A DNA stretch of 64,000 nucleotides, taken from the NCBI RefSeq assembly GCF_954871325.1, contig NC_088776.1:14012052-14076051 (forward strand), given 5' to 3'. The stretch is from Gordionus sp. m RMFG-2023 (lineage: Eukaryota; Nematomorpha; Gordioida; Chordodea; Parachordodidae). This document shows, piece after piece, positions 1-14,100 of the stretch; the first letter of the stretch is position 1; every line of letters begins with the position of its first letter. The translations under genes and the position numbers were made by a program. The notes below the pieces were generated by a model. That model saw only the letters and a program-made list of their open reading frames with translations, did not search any database and was not told the DNA's origin.

Positions 1-1823
1 AATATTTAAGAATCACATCGCAAAGATTTTGGGACTGAATTTATGTAGCAACCTTTTTTTCCTCAGCATAAGGACTCATCCTTAATTGCAGTAAAGGGTT
101 TAGTTAAAAAAATTTATATTTTTTCTATTTATTGGTTAGACCCATAATATTCGTTTGTGTGGCTTAGGACTAGAACTTAGTCTCGATGATCAGATAAAAG
201 TTTTACTTTTAAAAATACTATTTGATACTAATGAAATTATTACATATAGATATAAAGAATTTATTTCGATAATAATTGAATATGGGCTTATTAAATAGTA
301 AAGGCAGCCCTGTATAGTAACTTTTTACATTACATTATTTATGATTCGAATACGATCCAATCCAGAAATTATTTTTTAAAATATGTAAAGGAATATAATA
401 ATATGGCCCAACTCACCGACTCCAAAGAAAATAAGAAAATGTTTTTTGAGCACTTATTAGACTTATTAAACAAGTCTATGAGTGGCTATATTTGATAGTA
501 TACATTTGCCACGAAATGGAACATGTCGAACTAAAAAATGTCAAAGAGTTCAGGGTAACCTTTCCACCATTCTTTCTATGTCACTTGGAATCCAGCCTGG
601 TTAGTCGAGAATCATAATATTGACCTGTCATGGTACGGAAAGGATATCATTGTTATTAAATGATAATTGCTTGGTCGTTTCTCATAAACTTCCCAGTCAC
701 TTAATCAGTTTTCACTTTTGTTAGCTATCCAGGTTATCTGCTGTATGAAATGAGCCAAGTCGCCGAGATTTCGAATAGGAAGCAACCTAGATATTGGGTA
801 CTATGGTAGGAATTTATAATATTTTTTTTATGAAAATTATACTTTTACGGCTAAATCTCTTTAAGTGTATGTGTGGAATTTTTAATTCTGATATGACTAG
901 TGCTTTCGTAATGACTCGGTTTCAGTGATACTAATGGGATTATCACGCGCCTGCATATATATCATTCGCCCAATTATTTTATTTGAAGACATCGCCACCT
1001 TTTAATATAGATCTTAATTGCGATAATTGAATATTATAGATAAACATGCATTTTAATTATCTTTCTAGTAAAGTTAATATCGAATTCGGAATATTAAGAT
1101 AAAAGATAAGGTTTTCCAATTTCTTAAATAACTTTCCAAGTAGGTTTAGTTGAATTTTACATTCTAGATTCTGTATTACTTCTGTATTTTAATCAATAGC
1201 CAACTCAATCCCTACAAGGTTCATTTGACTTTAAGATTTGTGGTTTTTTATATTTACGGGGAACGCCTTTTTTATCATCTTAAATTTAATAGTTTTATTT
1301 TCTCTATATTTATTATACTCACTCAGTTCACTTAAAATAATGGTTTAAGGATATTATTTTTAGAAATTGAAACTTAATTTAAAAAAAAAAATAAGAATGT
1401 GGATTATAAAATTAAATAAGATTTTTTTAACAAATAATAACTTAATAAAAATTTAATTTAAAATAATTATATAATTTAAAAGGAAAATTGATGCCTATTG
1501 TTTATAGCAACGGATGATTTATAATTTAAAATAATTAATTGGCTAAGATCCTTTAATGTTCAAAGATTCTCGGGATCATATCTAATAAAGGGGTCCTTGT
1601 CTAAGAAAAGGAAGGGGAAAGCGAAGGACGATTTAACGATAGAGTATTTATTACTATTGTTAGTAGAATCATATTTGATGAAGATAGGAAACAAGGTCTA
1701 AGAATAGGAACAGATATGAATATACCTTTAATACAAAATATATTTGCATGAAAACCACAAACAAAGTTATATATTCATATAAAAATAACATTACACAATC
1801 TCTAATTTAAAAAATAATAAAAG
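1..1823. other. Upstream intron sequence of Lmpt
   Basis: AT-rich sequence with stops in all frames and no recognisable protein. By position it is the end of the intron preceding the LIM1 exon. Confidence 0.5.
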
Positions 1824-2129
1824 GAATGCTACACCTGCAAAAGAGAGATCGAATATTCGGATGTGGCGGTTTACTCTCCTAAGCTGTTAAAATCAAAAAG
1901 TTCCAAAAACGAGCTAAAAAATGGCGAAGAAAACTCAAACTTAAACAAGAATGAGGACAAAGAAGGAAATAAAGTGCTTAGTGATTACTGTTGGCATCCG
2001 GCTTGTTTTGTGTGCCAGGTTTGTCAGGAGTTGCTGGTCGATTTAAATCATTGCGTCAAAGATGGATATCTATATTGTGAGAGACATTTCGCCGAAACTT
2101 TTAAGTCCAGATGCTCTAATTGTGACGAG
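1824..2129 (+). CDS. Lmpt: Lmpt exon: LIM domain 1 (testin-like)
   Basis: Starts after AG at 1822-1823 and ends before GT at 2130. It encodes [17 protein letters not shown]..., then [27 protein letters not shown] and RCSNCDE, the signature of testin/prickle/LIMPETin LIM1. Between the first CxxC and the WH of the zinc finger sit about 32 extra Lys/Asn/Glu/Ser-rich residues. They are encoded by 1886-1981, which begins GT, ends AG and is 96 bases long without a stop. It may therefore be a small unspliced or optional intron; see findings. Confidence 0.92.
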
Positions 2130-5100
2130 GTTTGTTAAATTATCCTTTATAATATATTATAATTATTTAACCGTTAAGAGATTAATATCATAATTAGGTA
2201 TTCATTAATCACATAATATGATCTTAAAATTGTAAAATATAATTTTATATTATATCTTCAATTGCCAATCATATTTTAGAAGTATAAAATGATATTTTAC
2301 ATTTTACTATTATATTCCAATGAATATAGAGGGCAGGAAAGAAATAGTTATAAAATAATCAAAATCTATAAATATTAATTTTAAGTTAGTATTTCTTTCA
2401 TGATTATTTTAAAGCTTTTGAACAGATTGAGAAATTTCATTCTTAATTTTTATTAAATGATAATTGGACTAATCTCAATTATTTAAAATGTAATGGAAAT
2501 TAAGTAATATATTTAATCGCTACCGGCCACAGCCTTAAGCCTTAACGCAACATTTATACTCATGTTCAAAGTTACCCCGTAGAATATTTTTATTGAAATT
2601 TTAGCCCGGCTCTTAATATTTTTTATTTGCCTAATTATCAGCTTTATAACCATTTCTAAAACTCCTGCCTACCCGGTAAATATCGTAAATCTGGCCAGGC
2701 TGGGTTATGCCGACCTTTACAGGACATATGTATTTGCTTTAATATACACTTTACTATTTTCTAAATTTTGTTGACAAATTGGTTATTTTTACGAAAATTA
2801 ATTTAATTTTGGAAAAAGTTATTATATGTTTGAAAAAAAAATACACGTGTATGATTAAAAAAATTACATATTAAAATGTTATCTTAAACTATAAAATATA
2901 ATTTTTTCACAATATAATGAAATGAAAACATTAAATTTAAAATAAAACCAATCCTTAATGCTCATAATATAACTAATATCAAATACTATTCTATATGGAT
3001 ATAATATATAGTGAGACTTTAGTAGTACATAAAGTGACCACTAAATATAATTTTGAACATTTTGATAAACAATTTTATTGGGGTGTGATAGTCCAGATAA
3101 GGAGGTCGATTCTACACCATATAGAAATGATGTTTGACTGTATATAACTACTCAAATATTTTATAATTATAAACAATAAATAGAAAGAAAAAAATATCAC
3201 AAATATGTTTAATACTATATAAGATATTTTTTAATATACATTTTTATCTTTTATTGAAAAATAATAAATTACAATTAATAATTGGTTAAAAAAGAAAGAA
3301 ATGCCAAATATTTTTTACTCTACTATGTGATATATGTAGCGATATTAAAATTTATTGGTTCTTTTTTTTTTCTATACAGTTAATAATAGTATATAAGGTT
3401 AGAAAAAACAAAATAAATAACTCATTTATTAAAAAAAGTGACAAAATTAGGCAGACCAATTTTTATAATTGAAATTTGAAAATATTTTACTTATAAATAT
3501 TGTCTTTATTTTTTTCAGAGATCCGGACCGAATAATAGTTAAGGTTCAGATAAAAATAACGGTTCAGGTTTTGTGAAAAATGAAAAAATCGGTTCGGTTT
3601 GAACTTCTAAAAACCGGTTTGATAACTTTGTATACAAACTTACATTTGAATTATATATTTTATTTGTTGCGATATTTTGTAAATTTTATTGAGTTCTAGA
3701 GGGCGGTTTCTTTTTATGTGTCGCTCAAGATTGACACTTCATAGTTATGTCACAATCAGTAATATGACATTTTGATGTGTCATTTATAATTATATATGAA
3801 AATAATTTATAAATTGGATTCAATTTGTAAAATTTACCAAGAATTTGCGCGGGGTTATTATAAGCTGAAAAATATTTAAAATGGCAATATACCAATGTTT
3901 ATGAAATTGAGACTAACACTTATCAATCAAAATTAATTGATAATTATTTTTAAAACAATTGGATAAAAATTAAGATTTAGCAATATACTAGTAATAACTT
4001 TCATATTATTTTGTAAGCACTTCCAACCTTACAAAACTCCTTTATGATTGTATTAATGTAAAATTAAGAGTGTATAATATTTCAAAATACTATTATTTTG
4101 CCATTTGAATTCTTATGATAATCCAGAAAATATTTATATATTCTCTCTGTTTATATATCACCTTCTCATTAGGTATATTTTGTTTTACAAATTTAATAAA
4201 CTTGAATTTTATTGTCTATAGCAGTTTATTACATATATTTTAATACAATTTTATTTTTTGTTTTTATTATATTAAAGATATTCAATCTTATTTATAGTAT
4301 TAAATTTATTTAATACAATTAAAACAAACCAGAGATGTTAAATAGAAAAATATTATGTCTGTATCTTATCTAGACACATTTTAATTAAAAATATCTGTAT
4401 CCAGATACATTTTTAACTATATACATATCTATATATAGATACATTTGTATACAATTTTACTGTATGTTTTTAATTATATTAAAAATATTTACATTTAATT
4501 ATTTTTTGTATTAAATTTATTAAATATCGGTCTGAGTTTATTTCTTTCCTACGAATTTATTTTACATTAGATGCCGAAAGTATGTGATAAAGTCTTGAAA
4601 TTATTGATTATCATTCAACTTACAAAAGGAACATAATTGATAACTTGTAAACTGTGTTCCATTGTCGGTTATAAATTTTTTTAATTACCAAACTTTGTGA
4701 AATTATCTCTTCTTAAGGCATTACAGTAATTGGTACATTGGTTATTAAGTCTACCTTTACCCATCTCTAATAAACATATATTACCACTAACTAGTAATCA
4801 CTTTGTTTTACAATACAACATGTAATATTCCACTTTCTTCGCCAATGTTATATAAATATTTTTTTTGTTAAAGATACCTTATTTAATAAAAATTTAATTT
4901 TAAACAGACAAAATATCAGAGTCACTATTTTTTAGTTGGGTTTTAAGGAAGGGGCCATAATTATATATGAAGGTTTCTATCTGTATTTTTTGTTGAAGAT
5001 AAAAAATTATCTCGGGTTGAAAATGTCTTGATTTTATTACTTCGAAATATTTATAGTTTATGGAGAAAATATCCGTTATAACGATTAGGGCGAGCATGTA

Positions 5101-8100
5101 GTTAGTTACAGGGTCAAAAATTTGAGCAAAATATCTTTGAAGAACAAAAAAATTGAAGATCTTTTCGTAAAAAAAACTTCACATTTTTTGATCTTTAAAA
5201 GAGCAAGGATCATATTTTTGAATTTTGAGCAAATGTTAAACCCTGGTTTTAAGTATTCTTTTATCTTCTGTATTTATGCTGTTAATAAAGGATTCCATTT
5301 TATATTTTTATATCTGAAGTACGAAGATACAAGTCAAATAAGGATTTAGCCTGACCTCTAAAGGATTTCAGGCAATCAATCATGTCTCAGACTATTTTAT
5401 GATATACTGAAAGGTTCTAGAATGCTTGGGATGTGCTCTCCTTTTAGACTCCGACTTATTATTAAATTTATTGAGATATGACGTTGGCATGGTCTTTGAT
5501 TAATGAACCATTAAGTCCATGCTCTCCTAGAAGATGACAAAAGTGTTGCATTTTGGAATTAAGTGATTAGACTATGTCACATCCTAGTGATAAACCTATA
5601 TCTACACTCAATTGTTCTCTGATAAGAGATTTCCAAGATTGCGAATGAAGGGTCTCTAACCATTCGTGTCCTCCTAGTCTGTTGTCAGATGGAAGAGTTA
5701 TATCGAATTGAAGGATCTGGAGTTAAATAGTATATCGGCATAAAAGTTTCCTATTAAGGGTTTAAAAATGTTTTTATGGTTGATAATTATTAAAAATGCT
5801 TACAGGGATTCTTTATTTCAGTGTATTGATTGCACAATCTAAGAAATGATCGGTTGGATATATGAAGCCAGATATCATGGGTTATTCATCAAACTGGAGG
5901 CAATGAAAGATGATTTGTATATGAAATAAAGAAAAAGATCTAGCCTACCAGATTTTGCAGGCAATTGAAGAGCCCAGTTAAAATCGGTTAATATCATATT
6001 TAAAATCTTTTCAAAAAAATATTTTAGTTTTATTTGCAATTTATCAGTAAAAGTAGTTTTTTTAAAAAAATGAGGACTTAAAAATATGATAAATTGGGTA
6101 TAAATACAGTGGTGTTGCCAAGATTTATTCAAGGGAAGGGGGGATGAGCTATAAAAATTAGACCGGGCCACGTCTATGAAAAATTGTGATTATATATTAT
6201 TGATTTTCTTGTGGTTATTTTTATTTTGCTTTTTAAAATATACAATATCTTTATATTATTTCCGATCAAGTTGACTGAACAATTGGAAGCACTCATTCTA
6301 AAATCTATGCCAATGTTTCGTGCTTTACTAGTGCCTATGAGTGCTTTAACCAGTATAGTAGACTGTATAAAGGAAAGAATTTTAGTAACCAAATTTTGGA
6401 CATCCTTACAATTAAAAAGAGATGGAACGTATTTATTATGAATATTTAATCAATTTTTAGTGCTTTGTTTTTTTAAATTCGTTTGGTAGACAGTATTATA
6501 ACGAATAAAAGATATTAGCAAAATTTAAAAAAATTGCCAAAAAGGGAATGATGTTAAAATAGAAAATGTAGTAGACTAAATATCTGGCTTGACTTAATAT
6601 TTAGTTCCTGACAACAACTATAAATACATCAATCAATTTTGAGAATCACAAATAAGAAACTGAGCTAAGCTTTAAACAAAATGAAATCTAAAGTATGAAA
6701 CGCTTTAAGCGTGAAATGAGCCAAGTTTTTGGAAACACTATTTCTGAAACTTATCCAAACCATAAATAGTATCATATTAATACATTTAATTGCCTCATTT
6801 TGTTTGTAGATGGGTTAATGGGGAAATAAATTATTGGTTAAATTCTTAAATAAGGGAAAAGATTGTCAAAATTAGCATCATGCTAGAGCGGAGAATATAG
6901 ATGTTTTAAATATCTTGTTTTCTGGATGAACCAATAAGTAATGCCTTATTAGTACTTACTAATTCATCAATCATTTTTTCCAGTGAATAAACAAAAACCA
7001 GTTATAAGTGAAATAAAAATATCGGCACGCCTTAGTCACATAAATATCGGATTTTAAATTGCGATTTAAAAATAAATTACGCCTAAATATCCTTAGGGTT
7101 TCCTATTTCCCGATTTAAACTATTTTGAATTTTATGATTTATAATATCATTTGTTCTTTTAGGGTTATTTTAATTAATATCACTTTAAAATAGTTTGAAT
7201 TTCATTATATTTTGAATCGAGTTGTATTTTCAAGTTTGATATGAATCTGACTCATATTTAAACGCAGTCTCATAAGCACAAAGATTGACTTTTAATTTTA
7301 ATGTCTAGGCCATACTGTTGCTAAACAGTTCGATTTAAGACGATTTTTAAAAACGGCTTACCAATATTCTTTCAAGAAAAATATTACGCACCTGAAAATT
7401 TTACTCATAGATGTAGTGTTGTTAAACGCCTCATTTTGAGCCGATTTATGAAAACGGCTAACTCAATGTTTTAGCCCTAAGTATCAAGATTTCGATAATA
7501 TATGTCTAGACCTTTGTTCCTTCTATGAGCAAAATTTTCCTATTTTTCTGGATGAAGTATTGAGTTAGCCGTTTTTAGAAAACGGCTCAAAATGAGCCGT
7601 TTAACAACACACATAGATGACACAAGGATTTGACATTTATTAGCGATATCTCGAGGCTGAGGCAATATTTTTCTAGTAAAAATATCATAGCCATTTTTAA
7701 AAATCGGCTCAAATCAAGACATTTGGTAACATTACTTCTCAGGTAAGTTTTATTCTTTTTAAAGAAGAAATGTTATTTCATTGGTAGAAATATGTTTAAT
7801 AATATATATACATTAACAAAATAGTCATATATTTGAAATTATGCAAAGCATCCATATCATTTTTTGGAAATCTTTTATACCATAGTTTGCATTTAGTTAG
7901 TAATGAATCATGGGATATTAACATCCTCACATCTGCTAAATATTTAATTTTCTCTAAAAAGATCTTAAACAGATTCGGAAGGATTGTGGTTATAATATTT
8001 GCTGATTTGTAAGAGCTACCTTTCATTTATTTGAGTTATAAAATTATCCAAGAGGGAGAAAGGGAGATTTATTTTATAGTATTCTTCGACTGACCTTATA

Positions 8101-11100
8101 TTAATATTGAAACTATGGGGTTGACTTGCTGCGAGTCGAGGTAGACAAATTTTAAATTCAGAGCTCTGCTCGTGACTCAACAATGATATATAATCTATGA
8201 TTCGTCATCTATATTTGGCTTAATTTTAATAAGTTCAAATATAATGATTTCAGCTATTCTCATGAAATATTTTACTTTAGTTTTGCAGTGAAAAAGTTTC
8301 AAATGATTTGAGAAAATTTAAAATTTACATTAATAAACTTCAAGGAAAATTAAATCGATATTAATTAATTCATAGAATAAATTAGTAGCGTATTTATTTC
8401 TTCTATGAATGAGAAATAAATGTAAATTGGAATATATATGGCGATAAGATGTAGAAATCAGCAATATTTTAAAAAATATCGGCATCTGGATTTTTCCCCC
8501 TACTTCCCTGCTGATATACCTGCATGTGTCCTTAGGTTGCTAAATTTATATTTATTATTCCGATCAGAACAATATTTTAATCCATTTTATTGCTAAATAA
8601 AGCTTATATATTTACCTATATTTTTAACTTCCCAATAAATAGCAATTAAATGATACCAAAAATGTCCCAACAAATCACATGATAATTACCAGTTAATTGT
8701 TGCATTCTATAGTCAGACTGAATCACGTATTAAGCATGAAAAGTTCAAACCATATTATTTTAATATAAAGGCTGGTTCGGTGGTCCAGCCATCTTTGGTG
8801 GCAAATCAAATCAAGGGATACTATTTAATATTGATAATTTTATTTTATCGGAAATATATTATAGCATGTATAACATACTCTAAAAATATTCTGAAAATTT
8901 CGTCATTAATTTTTGCTTATTTTATTTATAATTTGTATGAAAATTCTTGTTGTAAATTAATATAAATTAAGAGTATAGTTCAAAAATTCACGGCAAAACT
9001 ATCTGAAATACATAGGGTAGGTACTATGCACATGCTGGAATATACTTCCGGTAGAATTGGATTTATTTTGAATGTTAAAAGCCGTAAATTAATTGTATGA
9101 CGTTAGGATACGGGATAACTCATTATAGCATATTACGGCATATATGCTGTAAATTTATTTGTTAGTTTTAGATTTATATGATGGTCTACGAAAGTCATTA
9201 ATCAGGAATGGTCATAACTAGGAAATTCTCTTTTTGAGCATAAAATATTTTAATTAATCTTGTAATATTAGACATTTTATATGTTATAAAATAAATAAAA
9301 TGTCCAATGAAAATCAAAATAGATCACGTAGTATTGACAACAAACTATTTTCTCATAAATCGTAGAAATGTAATTTTTTAACTAAAAATCTTTTGATTTT
9401 ACAAAATTTATATTGATATCATTTTAATCATCTTTTAGAATTTTTTATTACAAGAATATTTTTACACTTTATTTTACAATAAACCAAAAAATAATGTATC
9501 ATCTGGATAATGTCTTATCGAAGTGTTTTATAAATGTGTTTTTTTGACATTTTGAAAAACAACTATTTTTAATAAAAATTATATTTTTTTCAAAAATTAT
9601 TTATCATAAGTGTTATAAAACGTGAAATTTTTCATAAAGGTGTCCACTCAAGATAAACCATAGAGAATTATATTATTATTGAATTATATGGTTTGATGAC
9701 CAATAAAATACTAAACTGATATGGTAGGTAACCAAGTAGAAATACCATTTTAATTTCCCCTTTATAGTATTTCCTTGTCAAGACAAACCCTTCTTACATT
9801 AATGATGATGGTTTTCAAATTTAAATTCAAAACTTAAATATCTCAATCATAGTAAATGCTAAATTGATAAATGAAACTAATTGTTTGTTATAATAAAAGA
9901 CCATGATTTTCAGAGCATTAATCATAATGGTTGAATATGCCTCTATCAATACCTTATTTATATTAACGAAAAAGTATATCACATTTTCCGTTTTTGTTTC
10001 TTCATTATCAAGTTAATTAAATTCCTTCTATTACGCCATTTTTTTATATACATTTACTTCAAATTTCTGATTCTAGAACATAGTGACTCATCATGTCCCT
10101 AGACATGATCTGATCGAAAATTTTTTATGTCCCGAGAAGCCCAGCTCAAAATAAACAATTATTCGTCCGACCAGCACAGGCCGAATTTATTTAAATATAG
10201 AAAAATTTAATATTTTTTTAATTGTAAAAAAGTTTTCTACAAATAAAAAATATTGGCGCCTAGTTTCTTGCAAGAATTTAAAATATATCAATTTATATTA
10301 TATTTAAAAATTTAAGCCCGACCCGGCCCGAATTTCTTTTAAAAATATTACCCAACTCTAAATTACTGGCCCGAAGCCCGTTTAGGCCGAGTATGGGCCG
10401 GGATTGGCACATCTCTAATGCACATATCTTTTTCCCGATATACCTCTCTACATAAAACTTAATCTTATCTTCTTCGCTTCTCTCTTATATCTGCCAAAAC
10501 GTATACTAATAGATTTTATTTTTCCGAATTGATTATTTTATTGTCATTCTATGTAACCATTTTTACCTTTCACTCACTCTTTAAACTTTGATCCATACAC
10601 GATCTCAAACTGGAAAATAAGAATTTTTTAAAAAATTCAAGCTAACTCTTATACGCCTTTGATATATATCAGTATCTTAGCTACAGGGAGGGTGAGGGAA
10701 TGGGCGTCACTAGATTTTTCAATTTATCGGGTCTCCATGAATGCTCACAATCTAGAACTTTAAAAAGCAATATATTTTTTATTTTTTGCTTACAAATTTA
10801 TATCCTCTAAAACTTTTAAACATAAATTAATCATCTCATTTTTTCCCATACCTATCTAAATTGACTATTATAACATAATAATATGTTCTATCAATATTAT
10901 AATATGTTCTGTCAATATTGCACTAATTCATATTAATTCTAAAATTATTAACTAGTATAATATAATAGTAGTCTAAAGAGTGTGTATTACAACAAGTATA
11001 ATATAATAGTAGTCTAAAGAGTGTGTATTACAACGAGTATATAATCTTATTTATATATAGATGTATAGCAGAGACGTAATAGATGATCTTGCCCCCCCCC

Positions 11101-14100
11101 CCCCCACCCCACAAAAAAATTGTATGGGCCTCCCAATATATTTTTAAAAAATTATTTATTTCTGTAGATACACATCAATTAGACACAATTCATATATTCT
11201 TCTGTTTTATGGCGATTTCCAGGTTTACCCGGGTAGGCCAGTTTTCCCTCTGATTTTTCTTTTCCATTTTTGACGGTCCTGAGCATCAATATTTGTAAGA
11301 TTCAAGCTTCTCATATCCGCCGCTATCACATTTGTTCACGTCATCTTGGGTCTTCCTCTAGGTCTTGATCCTCCTACTTCCATCTGCATCTCTTTACCCA
11401 GTTATCTTTTGTCATACGTTCCACATGCCCAAACCATCTTAGTCTATTTCGTCGCATTACCATTCCAATCATTTCTATAACCAATCTTGCTCGCAATTCC
11501 TTGCTAGTTTTTCTCTCTCTCAGAGATACTCCATACATCCATCTAATCATCCTCATCTCTGTTCTTTCTAATTTGGCTTCGTGAGTCGCTTTCATTGCCC
11601 ATGTTTCGCCGCCATAAACTAAACAACTTCTCACACAGCTTACGTAAACTTTCCCCTTTAACTTCAGAGAAATTTTTTTATTTGTAAGAATAGACAAAAC
11701 ATCTCTCTGAATTTCTTCCAAGCTTGTCTGGTCCTTGCAACAACGGCAGAATCTACACCACCATCTGCGTTTAGCATATCACCTAAATAACAAAACTTAT
11801 CCACTTTTTCTAGGATTAACCCATTGCCAATATCCAGACCACCATTTTCTAGGTTATCATTATTATGTATCCCTTTCACGCATGTTCTACAAATAAAGGT
11901 CATTCTTCCTAACATCAAACTTCCTTTTTTTCCAGCTATATCTATTATGTACCCATTTCTGGCATCTGGAGCATTGGATAGAATTTCTAGCAACTCCTTT
12001 CCCACATACACCCAAGGCCACTTACCGGATTCCTCCATCTTTAGATTTTCCCCACCAATCTTCACCTTTGTCTTTGATGCATTCATTTTCAGGCCCTTTG
12101 CTTCCATAGTCATCTCTCAATTCTTCCTCACTGTTTGCCATTAATACAAGGTCATCTGCATATAATAGCTCCCAGGGAAGTCCTTCACGCATTTCTTTAG
12201 CCACCACATCCATTACTAAGATAAATAATAATGGACTCAGCACGGGTCCTTGATGAAGTCCTACCTTCACCTCAAAGCTGTCACTATCACCATAATCCGT
12301 CCGTACTGCTGTTTGTGCTCCAACATACATTGCCATCACTGTGATAACCAACCATTCCTCCACACCTGATTTTCTCAAGGCCCATCTAGTAACCTCACGC
12401 GGCACCCTATCAAATGCTTTCTCCAAATTAACAAACGCATAATAGAGTTTCTTTTCCTTCGCAAGATACTTCTCCTGCATTTGTCTCACCACAAAAATTG
12501 CATCTGTCGTGCCTTTTCCCGATGTAAAACCAAACTGCATTTCATCAATTTAAATTTGTTCCCTTATCCTCTTCTCTAACATTCTCTTAAATACTTTCAT
12601 TGCATGTTCCAAGAGTTTAATAACCCTGTAAGACCCGCAATCTAATAGGATCACCTTTCCCCTTGTATACTGGGATAATTATACTTCTTCGCCAGTCCTC
12701 GGGAATAGTTCCTTCTGTGACAATTTGATTGGCTAAATTCATTAACCATTCGATCCCTAAATCATCAGAACCTTTAAAAATCTCTGATACCACTATCGTT
12801 AAACCCGATGCCTTCCCTTTTTTCATCTTTTTCACTGTTCTTTTTATCTCGTCCTTGCCAAATTTACACCCTGGAACTTCTACCTTTGCACAACTAACAT
12901 TATTATCCCATTCATTTTCTTCATTCAAAAGTCCTTTGATGTAAATCTTCCAGGTGTTCTTAATATCACTACTATCAATCACCATTTTTCCTTCCATATT
13001 TTTCAAACACTTTACACCTATCACATCCTGCCTCTTTTTTGACATCTGCTTTAGCACTCTCCTCCTTCAATTTCCAAACCTTCAGCCTTGGCACAAACTT
13101 TCTTTTAGTGACCCTGGCACCTTTAAGAGTGAGATCTCCTACAACTAGTCGATGCTGATTTATACATTCCTCTCCCGGTATCACTTTCACATTTTTTACT
13201 ATACATCGATCACATCTCCTTAATAACAAGTAATCCACTGCACTTTTGGTACTACCCGACTTATAAGTCACCATCTTCTCTAATTCTTTCTTAAACATTG
13301 TATTACAGACAATCATATCCATAGCATCACTAAAATCTAAAATACTCTCTCCTTCCAGATTTCTCATGCCGTAACTGAACCCTCCATGTACTCCTTCATA
13401 ACCCTCACTACTCGCTCCCACATGTCCATTCAGATCACCAGCCAGGATAATCTCCTCTTCATTTGCCAGTCTCGATGTCACCCCAAATAGACTGTCCCAA
13501 ATATATCTACTCCAGCCTTACCATCATTACTTCCTTGCCAAAAGAATTTATATTTTTCGCTAATCTTGCCAATCATTCTGGTCCCATTTCCTTTCCATCT
13601 AGTCTCCTGTATGCAGCACACATCTATATGCCTTCTGTGCAATACATCGACGACTTCTCCCGCTCTTCCCGTCATACTCCCAACATTCCATGTCGCGACC
13701 CTAACTCGATCTCCCGTAGACTGGTTTCTCCACTTATTATCAGGTCATTTATGACCGTCATAAGTTTCATTTTCATGAATCGTGGTTCCACCAGGTTTCC
13801 CATCCTTCTTTTTGTCGTAGGTGGATAAAGAGGCCAACAGGGTACTTTGGGCTGTACCCCGCCCATGCTTTGTTGTACCATAGGGAAATTTTGTAGCAAG
13901 GTTTTTACAATCGGATGCCCTTCCTGACAACAACTTCTTAAAGTGGTTTTTACACCCCATCGAGGAGACGGTGATCCTATTCTAGACCCAGATCACAGGG
14001 AACCTTTTAGACCTCCATTAGCCGCCAAAAGACGTTGCCACTCCCCCGCCACGATGAGGCTGAAGGTAGGATTTTGGGAGAGTAAGACAAAAATCATATA

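Larger units (their letters stand above)
11196..14084 (-). mobile_element. LINE-A, near full-length RTE-like retrotransposon
   Basis: Minus-strand non-LTR element bounded by a 15-bp target duplication, AGACACAATTCATAT at 11181-11195 and AGACAAAAATCATAT at 14085-14099 (13 of 15 identical). It encodes an apurinic-like endonuclease and a reverse transcriptase in broken frames. The 5' part (about 13,700-14,084) carries leader sequence ending in the [20 protein letters not shown] start of the endonuclease. The 3' end has no long poly(A); a related copy at 48 kb ends in a GAA microsatellite, as RTE elements do. It is markedly more GC-rich than its flanks. The two mismatches in the duplication suggest moderate age. 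Confidence 0.9.

Noticed and set aside
5875-6441. Short open frames around 6 kb on both strands
   Set aside because: Low-complexity composition, no conserved motifs; part of this stretch looks like a MITE end (CAGTGGTGTTGCC near 6,109).
11824-13828. Plus-strand open frames at 11.8-12.1, 12.7-13.1 and 13.5-13.8 kb
   Set aside because: They are antisense shadows of LINE-A, whose minus-strand frames carry the recognisable domains.
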